Shown: positions 25,942 through 36,213 of the stretch, piece after piece
Position numbering within the stretch: position 1 is the first letter of the stretch
How the letters are laid out: each line of letters opens with the position of its first letter
Source: Sphingomonas citricola
GTDB lineage: Bacteria > Pseudomonadota > Alphaproteobacteria > Sphingomonadales > Sphingomonadaceae
Direction of reading: 5' to 3'
Assembly: GCF_019429535.1 (NCBI RefSeq)
Contig: NZ_JAHXZM010000001.1
Coordinates: 558,001 to 622,000 of the forward strand
Length of the DNA stretch: 64,000 nt
The notes under the pieces: generated by a model
The model's database searches: none
The model's input: the letters and a program-made list of their open reading frames with translations, nothing else
Told to the model about the DNA's origin: nothing
Made by a program: the position numbers and the translations under genes

Positions 25942-26730
25942 TCACGCCAATGTCTCCGCGACGCGCGCATAGCCCGCGAGCTTGTTCTCAGCATCCGACA
26001 AATCGACCACTTCGCCGACGACGATGATCGCGGGGCTGGCGACGCCCTCGCGCCGCACCATCGCACCCAAGTCGGCGAGCAACGTGCGCAGCGCGCGGTG
26101 GCCGGGGCAGGTGCCCTTTTCCAGCACCGCGACGGGCATGTCGGGCGCGACGCCGTCGGCCATCAATTTGTCCGCGATCTGATCGGCGGTCGCGACGCCC
26201 ATGTAGATGACGAGCGTGCGCCCTTGCCCCGCGAGCCCCGACCAGTCCTGTTCGCTTAGCCCCTTGCACTGGCCCGCGACGAAGCTGACCGCGCTCGAAT
26301 GATCGCGGTGAGTGAGCGGCAGCATGGCCTCCGCCGCGCAGCCGAGCGCAGCCGACACGCCCGGGATCACCTCGACCGGCAGCCCCGCCGCGCGCACCAC
26401 CTCGACCTCCTCGCCACCGCGCCCGAAGATGAACGGGTCGCCGCCCTTCAGCCGGACGACGACCGATCCCGCGCGGACATGCGCGACGATCAAAGCATTG
26501 ATCGCCTCCTGCGGCAACGTGTGCCGCGCGCGGCGTTTCGCGACCGAGATGCGCTGCGCTGTCGCGGGCGCGATATCGAGCACGCGCGCGTCGATCAGCC
26601 CGTCGTGAACGACGACGTCGGCGGATTTGAGCGCCTCGACCGCGCGGACGGTCAGCAGCCCGGGATCACCCGGACCCGCACCGACGAGGATGACGCGGCC
26701 GCGCGCGTCGGGATCGAGCAGACTTGCCAT
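25942..26730 (-). CDS. cobA: Uroporphyrinogen-III C-methyltransferase
   Basis: A 262-residue SAM-dependent methyltransferase that methylates uroporphyrinogen III twice to precorrin-2, the precursor of siroheme and cobalamin. The family signatures are VGAGPGDPGLLTVRA at about residues 16-30 and VVRLKGGDPFIFGRGGEE near 92-110. It covers only the C-terminal half of an E. coli CysG; no siroheme synthase (dehydrogenase/ferrochelatase) half is fused or present in the window. First gene of the sulfite reduction operon, so supplying siroheme for CysI is its likely main task. Confidence 0.93.
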   Translation of the reverse strand: MASLLDPDARGRVILVGAGPGDPGLLTVRAVEALKSADVVVHDGLIDARVLDIAPATAQRISVAKRRARHTLPQEAINALIVAHVRAGSVVVRLKGGDPFIFGRGGEEVEVVRAAGLPVEVIPGVSAALGCAAEAMLPLTHRDHSSAVSFVAGQCKGLSEQDWSGLAGQGRTLVIYMGVATADQIADKLMADGVAPDMPVAVLEKGTCPGHRALRTLLADLGAMVRREGVASPAIIVVGEVVDLSDAENKLAGYARVAETLA

Positions 26731-26799
26731 TGGTAGCAGATGGGCCTGCCAGCGCGCGCGCGCAATTCAGCGAAGCTTGCCGCGCGCGTAGCCGAGGTT

Positions 26800-27753
<954 letters not shown>

Positions 27754-27821
27754 GATGTCATTCCCCCCGGTGGTGTGTGTCCAGCGTCGCGGATCGGCCG
27801 CCCCTGATCAGCCGCCCTGCA

Positions 27822-29231
27822 TCAGCCATCGGTCAGGCCGATGCCGATCGACGCGCGCGCTGCCTCCGCCTCGTTCGAGACGACGGGATAGGCGCAGTAA
27901 TCCGCCGCGTAATAGGCGCTCGGGCGGTGATTGCCCGACCAGCCGATCCCGCCGAACGGCGCCGAGGACGACGCGCCGTTGGTCGGCTTGTTCCAGTTGA
28001 CGATCCCCGCGCGCGCGCGCGCCCAGAAACGGTCGTAGAGGATCGGCGTTTGGCTGACGAGCGAGGCGGACAGGCCGTACCGCGTGTTGTTCGCCTCCGC
28101 GATCGCGGCGTCGAAATCGTCGACGCGGATCACCTGCAGCAGTGGCCCGAACAGCTCGATGTCGGGCCGATCGGGCAGGTCGGTGACGTCGATGATACCG
28201 GGGGTGAGCATCGGCCGCTCGGGATCGGGGCGCGCCATGTGACGGATCGGGCGCGCGCCGCGCATCATCAGCGCGAGGAAGCTCTCGGTCAGTCCGTCGG
28301 CGGCCTCGTTGTCGATCACCGGGCCCATGAACGGCTGGGGATCATCGTGCGGGCGCCCGACGATCAGGCGCCCTGCGAGGCGATTGAGTTCGGCGAGGAA
28401 GTCGTCCGCGAGCGATTCCTGCACGATCAACCGGCGCGCGGCAGTGCAGCGCTGCCCCGCGGTGGTGAAGGCGGATTGCGCGACCAGCACCGCCGCCGCG
28501 GCGAGGTCGGGCGTGTCCCACACGACGATCGGATTGTTGCCACCCATTTCGAGCGCGAGGATCTTCTCGGGTTTCTCGGCGAACGCGCGGTTGAGCGCGA
28601 GCCCGGTGCGCGCCGATCCGGTGAACAGCAGCCCGTCGATCCCGTCGTGCGCGGCGAGCCTTCGCCCCTCGTCGGGGCCGCCGATCACGACGCGCATGCA
28701 TTCCTCGGGGACGCCCGCGGCATGGAGGCATTCACACAGGAAGACGCCCGTCGCGGGGGTCTTTTCCGATGGTTTGAACACGACCGCGTTACCCGCGATC
28801 AAGGCGGGGACGATATGCCCGTTGGGCAGATGCGCAGGGAAGTTGTAGGGACCCAGCACCGCGAGCACGCCGTGTGGCTTGTGACGAAGCGCCATGCGGC
28901 TGCCCATCGGCGCGTCCATCCGGCGCTGCGCGGTCCGCTCGGCATAGGCGCTGACCGAGATGTCGACCTTGGCGATGACCGAATCGACCTCGGTGCGCGC
29001 TTCCCACAACGGCTTGCCGGTTTCGCGCGCGATCGTGTCGGCGAAGGCGTCGCTGCGCTGGCGCACGACATTCGCGAAGCGTCGCATCGTCTCGATACGA
29101 AAGGTGACCGGTCGCGCCGCCCAGGCGACCCAGCCGTCGCGGGCGGTCGCGACCTCCAGATCGACGTCGCTCGTCGCCCCACGCCACAACTCGACACCCG
29201 TTGCGGGCTCGAACGAGATCAGCTCACCCAT
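27822..29231 (-). CDS. astD: Succinylglutamate-semialdehyde dehydrogenase
   Basis: A 469-residue NAD-dependent aldehyde dehydrogenase. It catalyses the fourth step of the arginine succinyltransferase pathway, oxidising N-succinylglutamate semialdehyde. The catalytic Cys is in TTAGQRC near residue 259 and the general-base Glu in ALEMGGNNP near 226; LGPYNFPAHLPNGH is characteristic of AstD. No other ast genes are nearby, so the assignment to arginine breakdown rests on sequence resemblance only. The next gene upstream, selO, is on the same strand with a 39-base gap. Confidence 0.88.
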   Translation of the reverse strand: MGELISFEPATGVELWRGATSDVDLEVATARDGWVAWAARPVTFRIETMRRFANVVRQRSDAFADTIARETGKPLWEARTEVDSVIAKVDISVSAYAERTAQRRMDAPMGSRMALRHKPHGVLAVLGPYNFPAHLPNGHIVPALIAGNAVVFKPSEKTPATGVFLCECLHAAGVPEECMRVVIGGPDEGRRLAAHDGIDGLLFTGSARTGLALNRAFAEKPEKILALEMGGNNPIVVWDTPDLAAAAVLVAQSAFTTAGQRCTAARRLIVQESLADDFLAELNRLAGRLIVGRPHDDPQPFMGPVIDNEAADGLTESFLALMMRGARPIRHMARPDPERPMLTPGIIDVTDLPDRPDIELFGPLLQVIRVDDFDAAIAEANNTRYGLSASLVSQTPILYDRFWARARAGIVNWNKPTNGASSSAPFGGIGWSGNHRPSAYYAADYCAYPVVSNEAEAARASIGIGLTDG

Positions 29232-29270
29232 GCATCGTCCCTTACCGCAATAGGCATGGAGCGAAAGGGG

Positions 29271-30632
29271 TCAGTCGGCGAGCGCCTGTCCCATTTGCCT
29301 GATCGCGTGCACCTTGTGATGGAACGGCGCCCAATCATCGTCGCGGTCGATCGCGGACCAGATCGCCTCGACCTCGTCGATGAGCATCGCGCAGGGCTCA
29401 TCGGACCAGAAGGGGTGCTCACGCGGCTTGCGCGGCGCATAACCGGACAAGGCGGCGCGTAGCTCTTCCCACTCGGTGCCGTAGCCGGCCGGCGGGTCGG
29501 TCGCGAACACATCGAAGAAGAAGCGCGCGATCTCGGTGCCCGTGGTGCGCAGCGCACGCTCGACCGCCTGCACCAGCGCGCGGTCGCGCTCGTGGTCGCG
29601 CGGGGTACGGCCGAGCCGCCACAGAATCGCCGATGTCACCGCGCGCTGATATCGGTCGGGGAATCGGTCGAGCGCGGCGATCAGCGGCTCGGCGTCGCTG
29701 ATCTGCCGGAGCGAGACGGCTAATTGCATCGCGTCCCAGTGGATCGCCTCGGGCTGGCGACCGAAGGCGTAGAGGCCGGCGTGGTCGAAATAGGCCGCGA
29801 CGATCGCCGGGTCCCACGTCGGCGCGAACCGCCACGGTCCGTAGTCGAAGCTTTCGCCGGTCACGTTGATGTTGTCGGAATTGAGCACGCCGTGGACGAA
29901 CCCCGCCGCCATGTAGCGCGCGGCGAGCGTCGCGTTCCGATCGACGACGAGGTCGAGCAGGCGGACGGGATCGTCGGCATCCTCGCCGTAGAGGTGGCGC
30001 AACACATAGGCGGTCAGCGCGCGCAGACCCGCTTCGTCACGATTGTAGGCGAGCCGCTGGAAGGTGCCGATGCGGATATGGCCGTGGCTCAAGCGCACCA
30101 ACACCGCCGAGCGGGTGGGCGATGGCTCGTCGCCGCGGTCGAGCGCCTCGCCCGTCTCGATCAGCGAGAAATTGCGCGAGGTGGGGACGCCCAGCGCTTC
30201 GAGCATCTCGCTGGCCAGCACTTCGCGCACGCCGCCCTTGAGCGTCAGGCGCCCGTCGCCGAAACGGCTCCACGGCGTCTGGCCCGATCCCTTGGTGCCC
30301 AGATCCATCAACCGCCCGTTCCGGTCGCGCAGCTGCGCGAAGGTGAAACCGCGCCCGTCGCCGAGCTCGGGATTGTACTGGCGGAACTGGTTGCCGTGAT
30401 AACGCAGCGCGAGCGGTTGGGGCAGCGTGCCGGGCAGCGGCATGAAGCGGCCGAAATGCGCGATCCATTCCTCATCGCTCAGCGTCGAGAGCCCGACCTC
30501 GTCCGCGGCGCGATCGTTGCGGAAGCGCAGCACGGCCCGTGGGAAGTCGGCGGCCGCGACCGGATCGTAGAAGCCGTCGCCCAGCTCGAGGATCGTCGTT
30601 TCGGGGCGGTACGCTTGCGGGTCGATCGGCAT
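29271..30632 (-). CDS. selO: Protein adenylyltransferase SelO (YdiU family)
   Basis: A 453-residue pseudokinase-fold enzyme that transfers AMP from ATP to Ser, Thr or Tyr side chains of target proteins; the E. coli and human forms act on redox proteins. Recognised by LRYHGNQFRQYNPELGDGRG, DLGTKGSGQTPWSR and HGVLNSDNINVTGESFDYG, which holds the metal-binding Asn and Asp of the family. The active-site Lys region is intact. Slightly shorter than the E. coli protein. Its ATG (30630-30632) almost coincides with an ATG on the opposite strand, so the divergent hydrolase probably starts further in. Confidence 0.92.
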   Translation of the reverse strand: MPIDPQAYRPETTILELGDGFYDPVAAADFPRAVLRFRNDRAADEVGLSTLSDEEWIAHFGRFMPLPGTLPQPLALRYHGNQFRQYNPELGDGRGFTFAQLRDRNGRLMDLGTKGSGQTPWSRFGDGRLTLKGGVREVLASEMLEALGVPTSRNFSLIETGEALDRGDEPSPTRSAVLVRLSHGHIRIGTFQRLAYNRDEAGLRALTAYVLRHLYGEDADDPVRLLDLVVDRNATLAARYMAAGFVHGVLNSDNINVTGESFDYGPWRFAPTWDPAIVAAYFDHAGLYAFGRQPEAIHWDAMQLAVSLRQISDAEPLIAALDRFPDRYQRAVTSAILWRLGRTPRDHERDRALVQAVERALRTTGTEIARFFFDVFATDPPAGYGTEWEELRAALSGYAPRKPREHPFWSDEPCAMLIDEVEAIWSAIDRDDDWAPFHHKVHAIRQMGQALAD

Positions 30633-30669
30633 GCGTCGATATGGGGGCGCAGGCGACCGGGGTACAAGC

Positions 30670-31560
30670 GTGACAGGGTTCGGGGCAGGGAACGGGGCGG
30701 GGTTCGAGGACGTCTACTGGTGGTCGGGCGACGGGCTGCGGCTGCACGCGCGCGACTATCCGGGCCATGCGGACAGGCCCGCGATTATCTGTATGCCGGG
30801 GCTGACGCGCAACGCGCGCGATTTCGCTACGCTTGCCGAGCATCTGTCGCCCGACTGGCGGGTGCTCGCGGTCGAATTCCGCGGTCGCGGCGAGAGCGCC
30901 TACGCCAAGGACCCGATGAGCTATGTCCCGTTGACCTACGCGCAGGATATGGCGGGGCTGATCGAGGCGGCCGGGGTCGATCGTTTCGTGGTCGTCGGCA
31001 CGTCGCTCGGCGGGATCGTCGCGATGCTGCTGGCGGGGATGATGCCGGGGCGGATCGCGGGGGCAGTGCTGAACGACATCGGTCCCGACATCGAGTCCGC
31101 GGGTCTCGCGCGGGTGCGCGGCTATGTCGGCAAATCGAGCAATCATCCGACGTGGATGCACGCGGCGCGCGCGCTCCAGGAATCGAGCGGGGGCGTGTAT
31201 CCCGACTGGGCGATCGAGGATTGGCTGGCAATGGCGAAGCGCGTCTATCGCCTCAGCAGCGCGGGGCGCATCGTACTCGATTACGACGCACGCATCGCCG
31301 AGCCGTTCCGGCTGCCGGGGAACGAGGCGGGCCCCGATATGTGGCGCGCTTTCTCAGCCTTGCGCGACGTCCCTGTGCTGGTGGTGCGCGGCGAGCGATC
31401 CGACATGCTCTCCGGCCAAACGGCCGAGCGGATGATCGCCGCACTGCCGCGCGCCGTGTTGGCGACGATCCCGCGCGTCGGCCACGTGCCGACACTCGCC
31501 GAGCCCGAGGCGCGCGTCGCGATCGACGAGTTGCTCGCGAGTGTAGCGGAACCCGGCTGA
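30670..31560 (+). CDS. Alpha/beta-hydrolase
   Basis: A soluble alpha/beta-hydrolase of about 296 residues from the GTG at 30670; an ATG at 30631 would add 13 residues but overlap the selO start. The nucleophile elbow is VGTSLGGIV, the oxyanion region CMPGLTRNARDF, and the acid and base are in RGERSD and GHVPTL. The cap domain contains PTWMHAARALQ. The family includes esterases, dehalogenases and C-C hydrolases, and the substrate cannot be read from the sequence. It starts a plus-strand series with an SDR, a GH130 enzyme and a glycosyltransferase. Confidence 0.85.
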   Translation: MTGFGAGNGAGFEDVYWWSGDGLRLHARDYPGHADRPAIICMPGLTRNARDFATLAEHLSPDWRVLAVEFRGRGESAYAKDPMSYVPLTYAQDMAGLIEAAGVDRFVVVGTSLGGIVAMLLAGMMPGRIAGAVLNDIGPDIESAGLARVRGYVGKSSNHPTWMHAARALQESSGGVYPDWAIEDWLAMAKRVYRLSSAGRIVLDYDARIAEPFRLPGNEAGPDMWRAFSALRDVPVLVVRGERSDMLSGQTAERMIAALPRAVLATIPRVGHVPTLAEPEARVAIDELLASVAEPG

Positions 31561-31600
31561 TCGCTCGGGCGTCTCGCCGGCTGAACAATCGGGACGTTTC

Positions 31601-32365
31601 ATGCCAGACTCCGTCAACGCCGACGCGCATACCGCGGTTCTGCCGCTCGAGGGGCGGCGCGTGGTCATCAGTGGGGGTTCGACCGGCATCGGGCGCGCGA
31701 TCGCGGTGCTGCTCGCCACCGAGGGCGCGCGCGTTTTCATCGGCGCGAGCACGCCCGAGCATCTGGATGACGCGCTCGCGCGCATTCGCGAAGTCGGCAC
31801 GGGTGACGGCGTCGTGCTTGATCTGGCCGAGCCCGACAACGTTGGCCGCTTCCTGGAGGCCGCGCGCGATGTGATGGGCGGGTACAACGTGATCGTCGCC
31901 AACGCCGCGGTCGGCGCGAGCGGCGTAACAGAGATGGACGAGCCCACGCTGCGCCACGCGATATCGCTCAACTTCACGCACTACCTGCTGCTTGCACATC
32001 AAGCCGCCAAGGCGATGGGCGGGGAGGGCGACATCGTGCTGGTCGGCTCGATGAGCGCTTATGTGCTGGGACCGCACTCGACCGTCTACGCCGGGATCAA
32101 GGCCGGCATCCAGGGTTTCTCGGTCGCTTTGCGCCGCGAACTGGGGCCGAAGGGCATCCGCGTCGCGCTGGTCGAGCCCGGTATGACCGGCTCGACGATG
32201 CAGGAGCCCGACATCTCGCCCGAGGAACAGCGCGAACAGATCGGCGAGGAAAAGATGCTGCGTGCCGAGGATATCGCAGCGGGGGTCCATTATCTGCTGA
32301 CGCAGCCGCGCCGTACGGTGATCCAGCGCCTAACGATCAGCCCGCGCGTGCAGGATCAGGAATGA
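31601..32365 (+). CDS. Short-chain dehydrogenase/reductase
   Basis: A 254-residue SDR with one Rossmann domain. The cofactor motif is SGGSTGIG at about residues 24-31, the NAG-like motif is NAAVG, the catalytic Ser is in GSMSAY and the active-site pair in YAGIK (Tyr, Lys). The Gly-rich pattern is that of the classical subfamily; NADPH is likely but not certain. Substrate unknown. Its stop overlaps the start of the GH130 gene as ATGA, indicating a shared transcript and possibly a shared carbohydrate pathway. Confidence 0.88.
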   Translation: MPDSVNADAHTAVLPLEGRRVVISGGSTGIGRAIAVLLATEGARVFIGASTPEHLDDALARIREVGTGDGVVLDLAEPDNVGRFLEAARDVMGGYNVIVANAAVGASGVTEMDEPTLRHAISLNFTHYLLLAHQAAKAMGGEGDIVLVGSMSAYVLGPHSTVYAGIKAGIQGFSVALRRELGPKGIRVALVEPGMTGSTMQEPDISPEEQREQIGEEKMLRAEDIAAGVHYLLTQPRRTVIQRLTISPRVQDQE

Positions 32366-33519
32366 CGCAGGCGGCGCCCAGCTTCGCGCACGACGCGTTG
32401 ATCCTCGATCCGCGTGACATCGACCTGTCGCGCTCGCCACTCGCGGGCAAGATCGATGACGAAACCTACGTTCTCGGCGCATTCAATCCGGGGCTGACGC
32501 GGCTGTCGAACGGCAATCTGCTGATGATGGTGCGCGTGGCGGAAGCGTTGCGGCATCCGATAAAGGACGGCCACGTCCACGCGATCCGCTGGGACGAGGG
32601 GGCCTACGTGCTGGACGCCTGGCCGCTTCAACTCGTCGACACGAGCGATCCGCGCAAGTTCATGATGCGCGGTGGCGGGTGGAAGGTGATGGCACTGACG
32701 TCGCTGTCGTGGCTGCTGCCGGTCGAGCTGAACGCGGACGGTACCCGCATCGAGGCGATCCATTACGACCGAGCGATCGCGCCGCGGCGCGCCTATCAAT
32801 GCTACGGCGTCGAGGATGCGCGGATCAGCCGGGTCGGCGAGCGCTATTATATGACGAGCTGTTCGGTCAGCCCGGAGCGGCACTCGACCACATTGTATAC
32901 CAGCGATGACGCGCTCGACTGGCAGCTCGAAGGAATCGTGCTCGATCACCAGAACAAGGACATGCTGATCTTCGAGGGGAAGGTCGCGGACAGGTTCTGG
33001 GCGCAGACGCGGCCGCTCGGCGATCTCTATTTCGCCTATCCGCCCGATTCGCCGTGGCGCGCAGGACCGTCGATCAACCTCGCGACCTCGCCCGATGCGC
33101 TTCACTGGAAACCGCATGACGAACCCGGCATCCGCCCGCACGCCGCCACCGTCGCGACGGCACGGATGGGCGGTGGTGCGCAGCCGGTGCGCGCCAGTAT
33201 CGAGGGGCAGGAGGGCTGGCTGACGCTGTGGCACGGCGTCGAGCCGAGCGGTGTCGTCGGCATCTACCGGACCTATTGGACGCTGCTCGATCTCGACGAT
33301 CCGTCGCGCACGATCGCGACATGCCACAGGCCGCTGCTCGAACCCGCCCCGCACCTGACCGAGCCGCTACGCGAGGCGATGTACCTCGACAACGTCGTCT
33401 TCACGACCGGCATCGTCGACGGCGGCGATCACTGGATCGTGGCTAGCGGGGAGGCCGACCTCGCCTGCCGGATCACGCACGTGCCAAAGGACGCGTTGCG
33501 CGCCTCGCCACCGCAGTAG
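32362..33519 (+). CDS. GH130-like glycosidase / mannooligosaccharide phosphorylase family protein
   Basis: A 385-residue protein with a five-bladed beta-propeller layout. FNPGLTRLSNGNLLMMVRV, the GVEDAR motif (EDPR in most of the family), WHGVEPSG and DNVVFTTGIVDGGDHW are the hallmarks of glycoside hydrolase family 130. Members phosphorolyse or hydrolyse beta-mannosides. Whether this one is a phosphorylase or a hydrolase depends on basic phosphate-binding residues that I cannot place with certainty. No signal peptide, so cytoplasmic. It is translationally coupled to the SDR before it, and the glycosyltransferase follows closely. Confidence 0.78.
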   Translation: MTQAAPSFAHDALILDPRDIDLSRSPLAGKIDDETYVLGAFNPGLTRLSNGNLLMMVRVAEALRHPIKDGHVHAIRWDEGAYVLDAWPLQLVDTSDPRKFMMRGGGWKVMALTSLSWLLPVELNADGTRIEAIHYDRAIAPRRAYQCYGVEDARISRVGERYYMTSCSVSPERHSTTLYTSDDALDWQLEGIVLDHQNKDMLIFEGKVADRFWAQTRPLGDLYFAYPPDSPWRAGPSINLATSPDALHWKPHDEPGIRPHAATVATARMGGGAQPVRASIEGQEGWLTLWHGVEPSGVVGIYRTYWTLLDLDDPSRTIATCHRPLLEPAPHLTEPLREAMYLDNVVFTTGIVDGGDHWIVASGEADLACRITHVPKDALRASPPQ

Positions 33520-33543
33520 GTGCGCGTTAGCGTGTCGCGGGCT

Positions 33544-34692
33544 ATGCCGGCGCGCATGACGCGGCCGATCTCGATCCTGCACCTCCATTCGACCTTCGAC
33601 CTGGGCGGCAAGGAGGCGCGTGCCGTCCGGTTGATGAACGCGTTCGGCGACCGCGCGCGTCACATGATCGTGTCGTCGATGCCCGGCGCGCTCGGCGCGC
33701 GCGCGCGGATCGACCGCGGGATCGCTTATGAGATCGCGCAGAACGCGCCGCCGCTAACCGGCAAACCGTCGGTCGCGCGCTACGAGGCGATCGCGCGCTA
33801 CATGCGTGGGTTCGATCTGGTGCTGACGTACAATTGGGGCGCGATCGACGGCGTGATGGCGCGGCGCGTGTTCTCGAAGGGCGCGCCGCCGCTCGTCCAC
33901 CACGAGGACGGGTTCAATGCCGATGAGGCAGGCGGATTGAAGCGCGAGCGCAACATCTACCGCCGCCTCGCGCTCGGCGCGGCACACGCGCTGGTGGTGC
34001 CGTCCGAGAGCCTCGAGCAGATTGCGCTGGAGACGTGGAAGCAGCCACGCGCGCGCGTCCACCGTATCGCGAACGGCATCGCGACCGCGCTCTACGCGAA
34101 GGAACCGGAGCCGAAGGCGATCCCCGGCTTCGTGCGGCGAGCGAACGAGGTGGTGATCGGCACTGTGGCGGGCCTGCGCGCGGTAAAGGACCTGCCGCAA
34201 CTTGTCCGCGCGGTCGGTGGCGTGTCGGCGCGGTTCCGCCTGGTCATCGTGGGTGAGGGGCCGGAGAAGGCCGCGATCGAGCAGGCGGCGCTCGCGATGG
34301 GAATCGACGACCGCGTCGTGATGCCGGGTTTCCTTGACCGGCCGTACCGCTTCATGCGGCATTTCGACCTGCTCGCGCTGTCGTCCAAATCGGAGCAATT
34401 CCCGATCAGCGTGGTGGAGGCGATGGCGGCGGGGCTGCCGATCGTCGCGCCCCCCGTCGGCGACGTGCGCGCAATGGTGGCGACGGAAAACGCGCCCCTC
34501 ATCACCGAATATCACGGCGAGGTCCGGCTGCGCGACGCGATCCAGGCGCTCGCCGCCGATCCCGAACTCCGCCGCCGCGTCGGGCAGGCCAACCAAGCGA
34601 AAGCGCGCGCGCTGTACGACGAGGGGACGATGATCGCGCGCTACGCCGACCTCTACGCGGGTGCGCTGGGGCGGCCGGGGGTGCTCGGCTGA
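33544..34692 (+). CDS. GT4-type glycosyltransferase
   Basis: A 382-residue GT-B-fold transferase. The N-terminal acceptor domain begins ILHLHSTFDLGGKEARAV. The nucleotide-sugar domain has TVAGLRAVKDLPQLV, IVGEGPEKAAIEQAA and the family-4 signature SEQFPISVVEAMAAGLPIVA, whose Glu contacts the donor. No membrane segment; these enzymes usually act at the inner face of the membrane in polysaccharide, glycolipid or lipid-linked oligosaccharide synthesis. Starts at 33520 (GTG), 33544 and 33556 are all open; 33544 is the first ATG. Donor and acceptor cannot be told. Confidence 0.87.
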   Translation: MPARMTRPISILHLHSTFDLGGKEARAVRLMNAFGDRARHMIVSSMPGALGARARIDRGIAYEIAQNAPPLTGKPSVARYEAIARYMRGFDLVLTYNWGAIDGVMARRVFSKGAPPLVHHEDGFNADEAGGLKRERNIYRRLALGAAHALVVPSESLEQIALETWKQPRARVHRIANGIATALYAKEPEPKAIPGFVRRANEVVIGTVAGLRAVKDLPQLVRAVGGVSARFRLVIVGEGPEKAAIEQAALAMGIDDRVVMPGFLDRPYRFMRHFDLLALSSKSEQFPISVVEAMAAGLPIVAPPVGDVRAMVATENAPLITEYHGEVRLRDAIQALAADPELRRRVGQANQAKARALYDEGTMIARYADLYAGALGRPGVLG

Positions 34693-34767
34693 CGCGCAAC
34701 GCTATCGCCTTGTCGTAACTTTGGTTTATAGCGGTCCGAATTATCAATCTCGGGAAGTGACAGCAGC

Positions 34768-36171
34768 GTGTTCAAGGGCCTGAACCCCATCGTCTATGCC
34801 GGTCGCGAAGTCTGGCCATTGGTGGAGGGCGGCAAGGGCGTCGCGGCGACCAACCATGCCTCGGCGGGTGCCTGGGCGGCGGCGGGCGGCATCGGCACCG
34901 TGTCGGCGGTCAACGCCGACAGCTACGATCCCGAAGGCAAGATCATTCCGCAGATCTATCGCGCGCTGACCCGGCGCGAGCGGCACGAGGAACTGATCGC
35001 CTACGCGATCGAGGGCGCGGTGCAGCAGGTCCAGCGCGCGTGGGAGATCGCGGGCGGCAAGGGCGCGATCAATATCAACGTCCTGTGGGAAATGGGCGGC
35101 GCGCAGCGTGTGCTCCAGGGCGTGCTCGAGCGGACCAAGGGCATGGTCGCGGGCGTCACCTGCGGCGCGGGCATGCCGTACAAGCTGTCCGAGATCGCGG
35201 CGTCGTACAACGTCAACTACCTGCCGATCGTGAGCTCCGGCCGTGCGTTTCGCGCCTTGTGGAAGCGCGCCTATTCGAAGGTGTCGGAACTGCTCGGCGC
35301 GGTCGTTTACGAGGATCCGTGGCTGGCGGGCGGGCACAACGGCCTGTCGAACGCCGAGGATCCGCTGCGTCCCGAGGATCCCTATCCGCGCGTCAAGGCA
35401 CTGCGCGACACGATGCGCGAGGGCGGTATTCCCGACACGACGCCGATCGTGATGGCGGGCGGCGTCTGGTACCTGCGCGACTGGAACGAGTGGATCGACA
35501 ACCCCGAACTGGGTCAGATTGCGTTCCAGTACGGCACGCGCCCGCTGCTGACGCGTGAGAGCCCGATCCCCGACGACTGGAAGCAGCGGCTGATGACCGT
35601 GGAGGAGGGCGACGTGCTGCTCCACCGCTTCTCGCCGACCGGTTTTTACTCATCGGCGGTGCGCAATCCGTTTCTGCGCAGCCTTGAGGCGCGGTCGGAG
35701 CGGCAGATCGCTTTCTCGACGCAGGAGGCGGGCGACCACGTCTTCCAGCTCGACGTCGGCGTGAAGGGCAAGAATTTCTGGGTGACGCGCAACGACCTGC
35801 TGCGTGCGCGGCAGTGGTTCGGCGAAGGTTTCACCGATGCGCTCAAGACTCCCGACAATACGTTGGTGTTCGTGTCGCCGCCCGAAAAGGCGGAAATCCG
35901 CAAGGATCAGGCCGATTGCATGGGCTGCTTGTCGCAGTGCCTTTTCTCGAGCTGGGCCGATACCGAGACGAACTCGACCGGGCGGCTCGCCGATCCGCGC
36001 AGCTTCTGCATCCAGAAGACATTGCAGGAAATCGCGCACGGCGGCGATGTCGAGCAGAATCTGATGTTCGCGGGGCATGCCGCCTACAACTTCAAGCGCG
36101 ACCCGTTTTACTCGAATGGTTACGTCCCGAGCGTCAAGGAATTGGTCGATCGGATCTTGACCGGCGACTGA
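34768..36171 (+). CDS. FMN-dependent flavin oxidoreductase, nitronate monooxygenase family
   Basis: A 467-residue TIM-barrel flavoprotein of the 2-nitropropane dioxygenase / nitronate monooxygenase superfamily. It begins NPIVYAGREVWPLVEGGKGVA (shortened here), with AGVTCGAGMPYKL, VMAGGV and FQYGTRPLL as flavin-binding segments. It is longer than the usual 320-380 residues; the extra C-terminal third holds a cysteine group (DCMGCLSQCLFSS, plus SFCIQK), which could bind metal. A GTG at 34768 is the start. Terminates near a hairpin at 36176-36207. The physiological substrate is unknown; enoyl reductase or nitronate detoxification are both seen in the superfamily. Confidence 0.8.
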   Translation: MFKGLNPIVYAGREVWPLVEGGKGVAATNHASAGAWAAAGGIGTVSAVNADSYDPEGKIIPQIYRALTRRERHEELIAYAIEGAVQQVQRAWEIAGGKGAININVLWEMGGAQRVLQGVLERTKGMVAGVTCGAGMPYKLSEIAASYNVNYLPIVSSGRAFRALWKRAYSKVSELLGAVVYEDPWLAGGHNGLSNAEDPLRPEDPYPRVKALRDTMREGGIPDTTPIVMAGGVWYLRDWNEWIDNPELGQIAFQYGTRPLLTRESPIPDDWKQRLMTVEEGDVLLHRFSPTGFYSSAVRNPFLRSLEARSERQIAFSTQEAGDHVFQLDVGVKGKNFWVTRNDLLRARQWFGEGFTDALKTPDNTLVFVSPPEKAEIRKDQADCMGCLSQCLFSSWADTETNSTGRLADPRSFCIQKTLQEIAHGGDVEQNLMFAGHAAYNFKRDPFYSNGYVPSVKELVDRILTGD

Positions 36172-36175
36172 CGTA

Positions 36176-36207
36176 AAAGCGGGGCCGCGCGGACGGACGC
36201 GGCCCCG
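36176..36207 (-). terminator. Rho-independent terminator, minus strand
   Basis: CGGGGCCGCG and CGCGGCCCCG form a 10-base stem (36180-36189 and 36198-36207) with an 8-base loop. On the minus strand it runs into TTTT (36176-36179), ending the glycine-zipper lipoprotein gene. On the plus strand it lies just after the flavin oxidoreductase stop but lacks a T-run. Confidence 0.75.
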
Positions 36208-36213
36208 ACCCGA

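Noticed and set aside
29724..31874. A 716-codon plus-strand frame across selO, the hydrolase and the SDR
   Set aside because: It has the Arg/Ala/Gly-rich composition typical of antisense frames in GC-rich DNA, crosses three recognised genes and contains no known domain.
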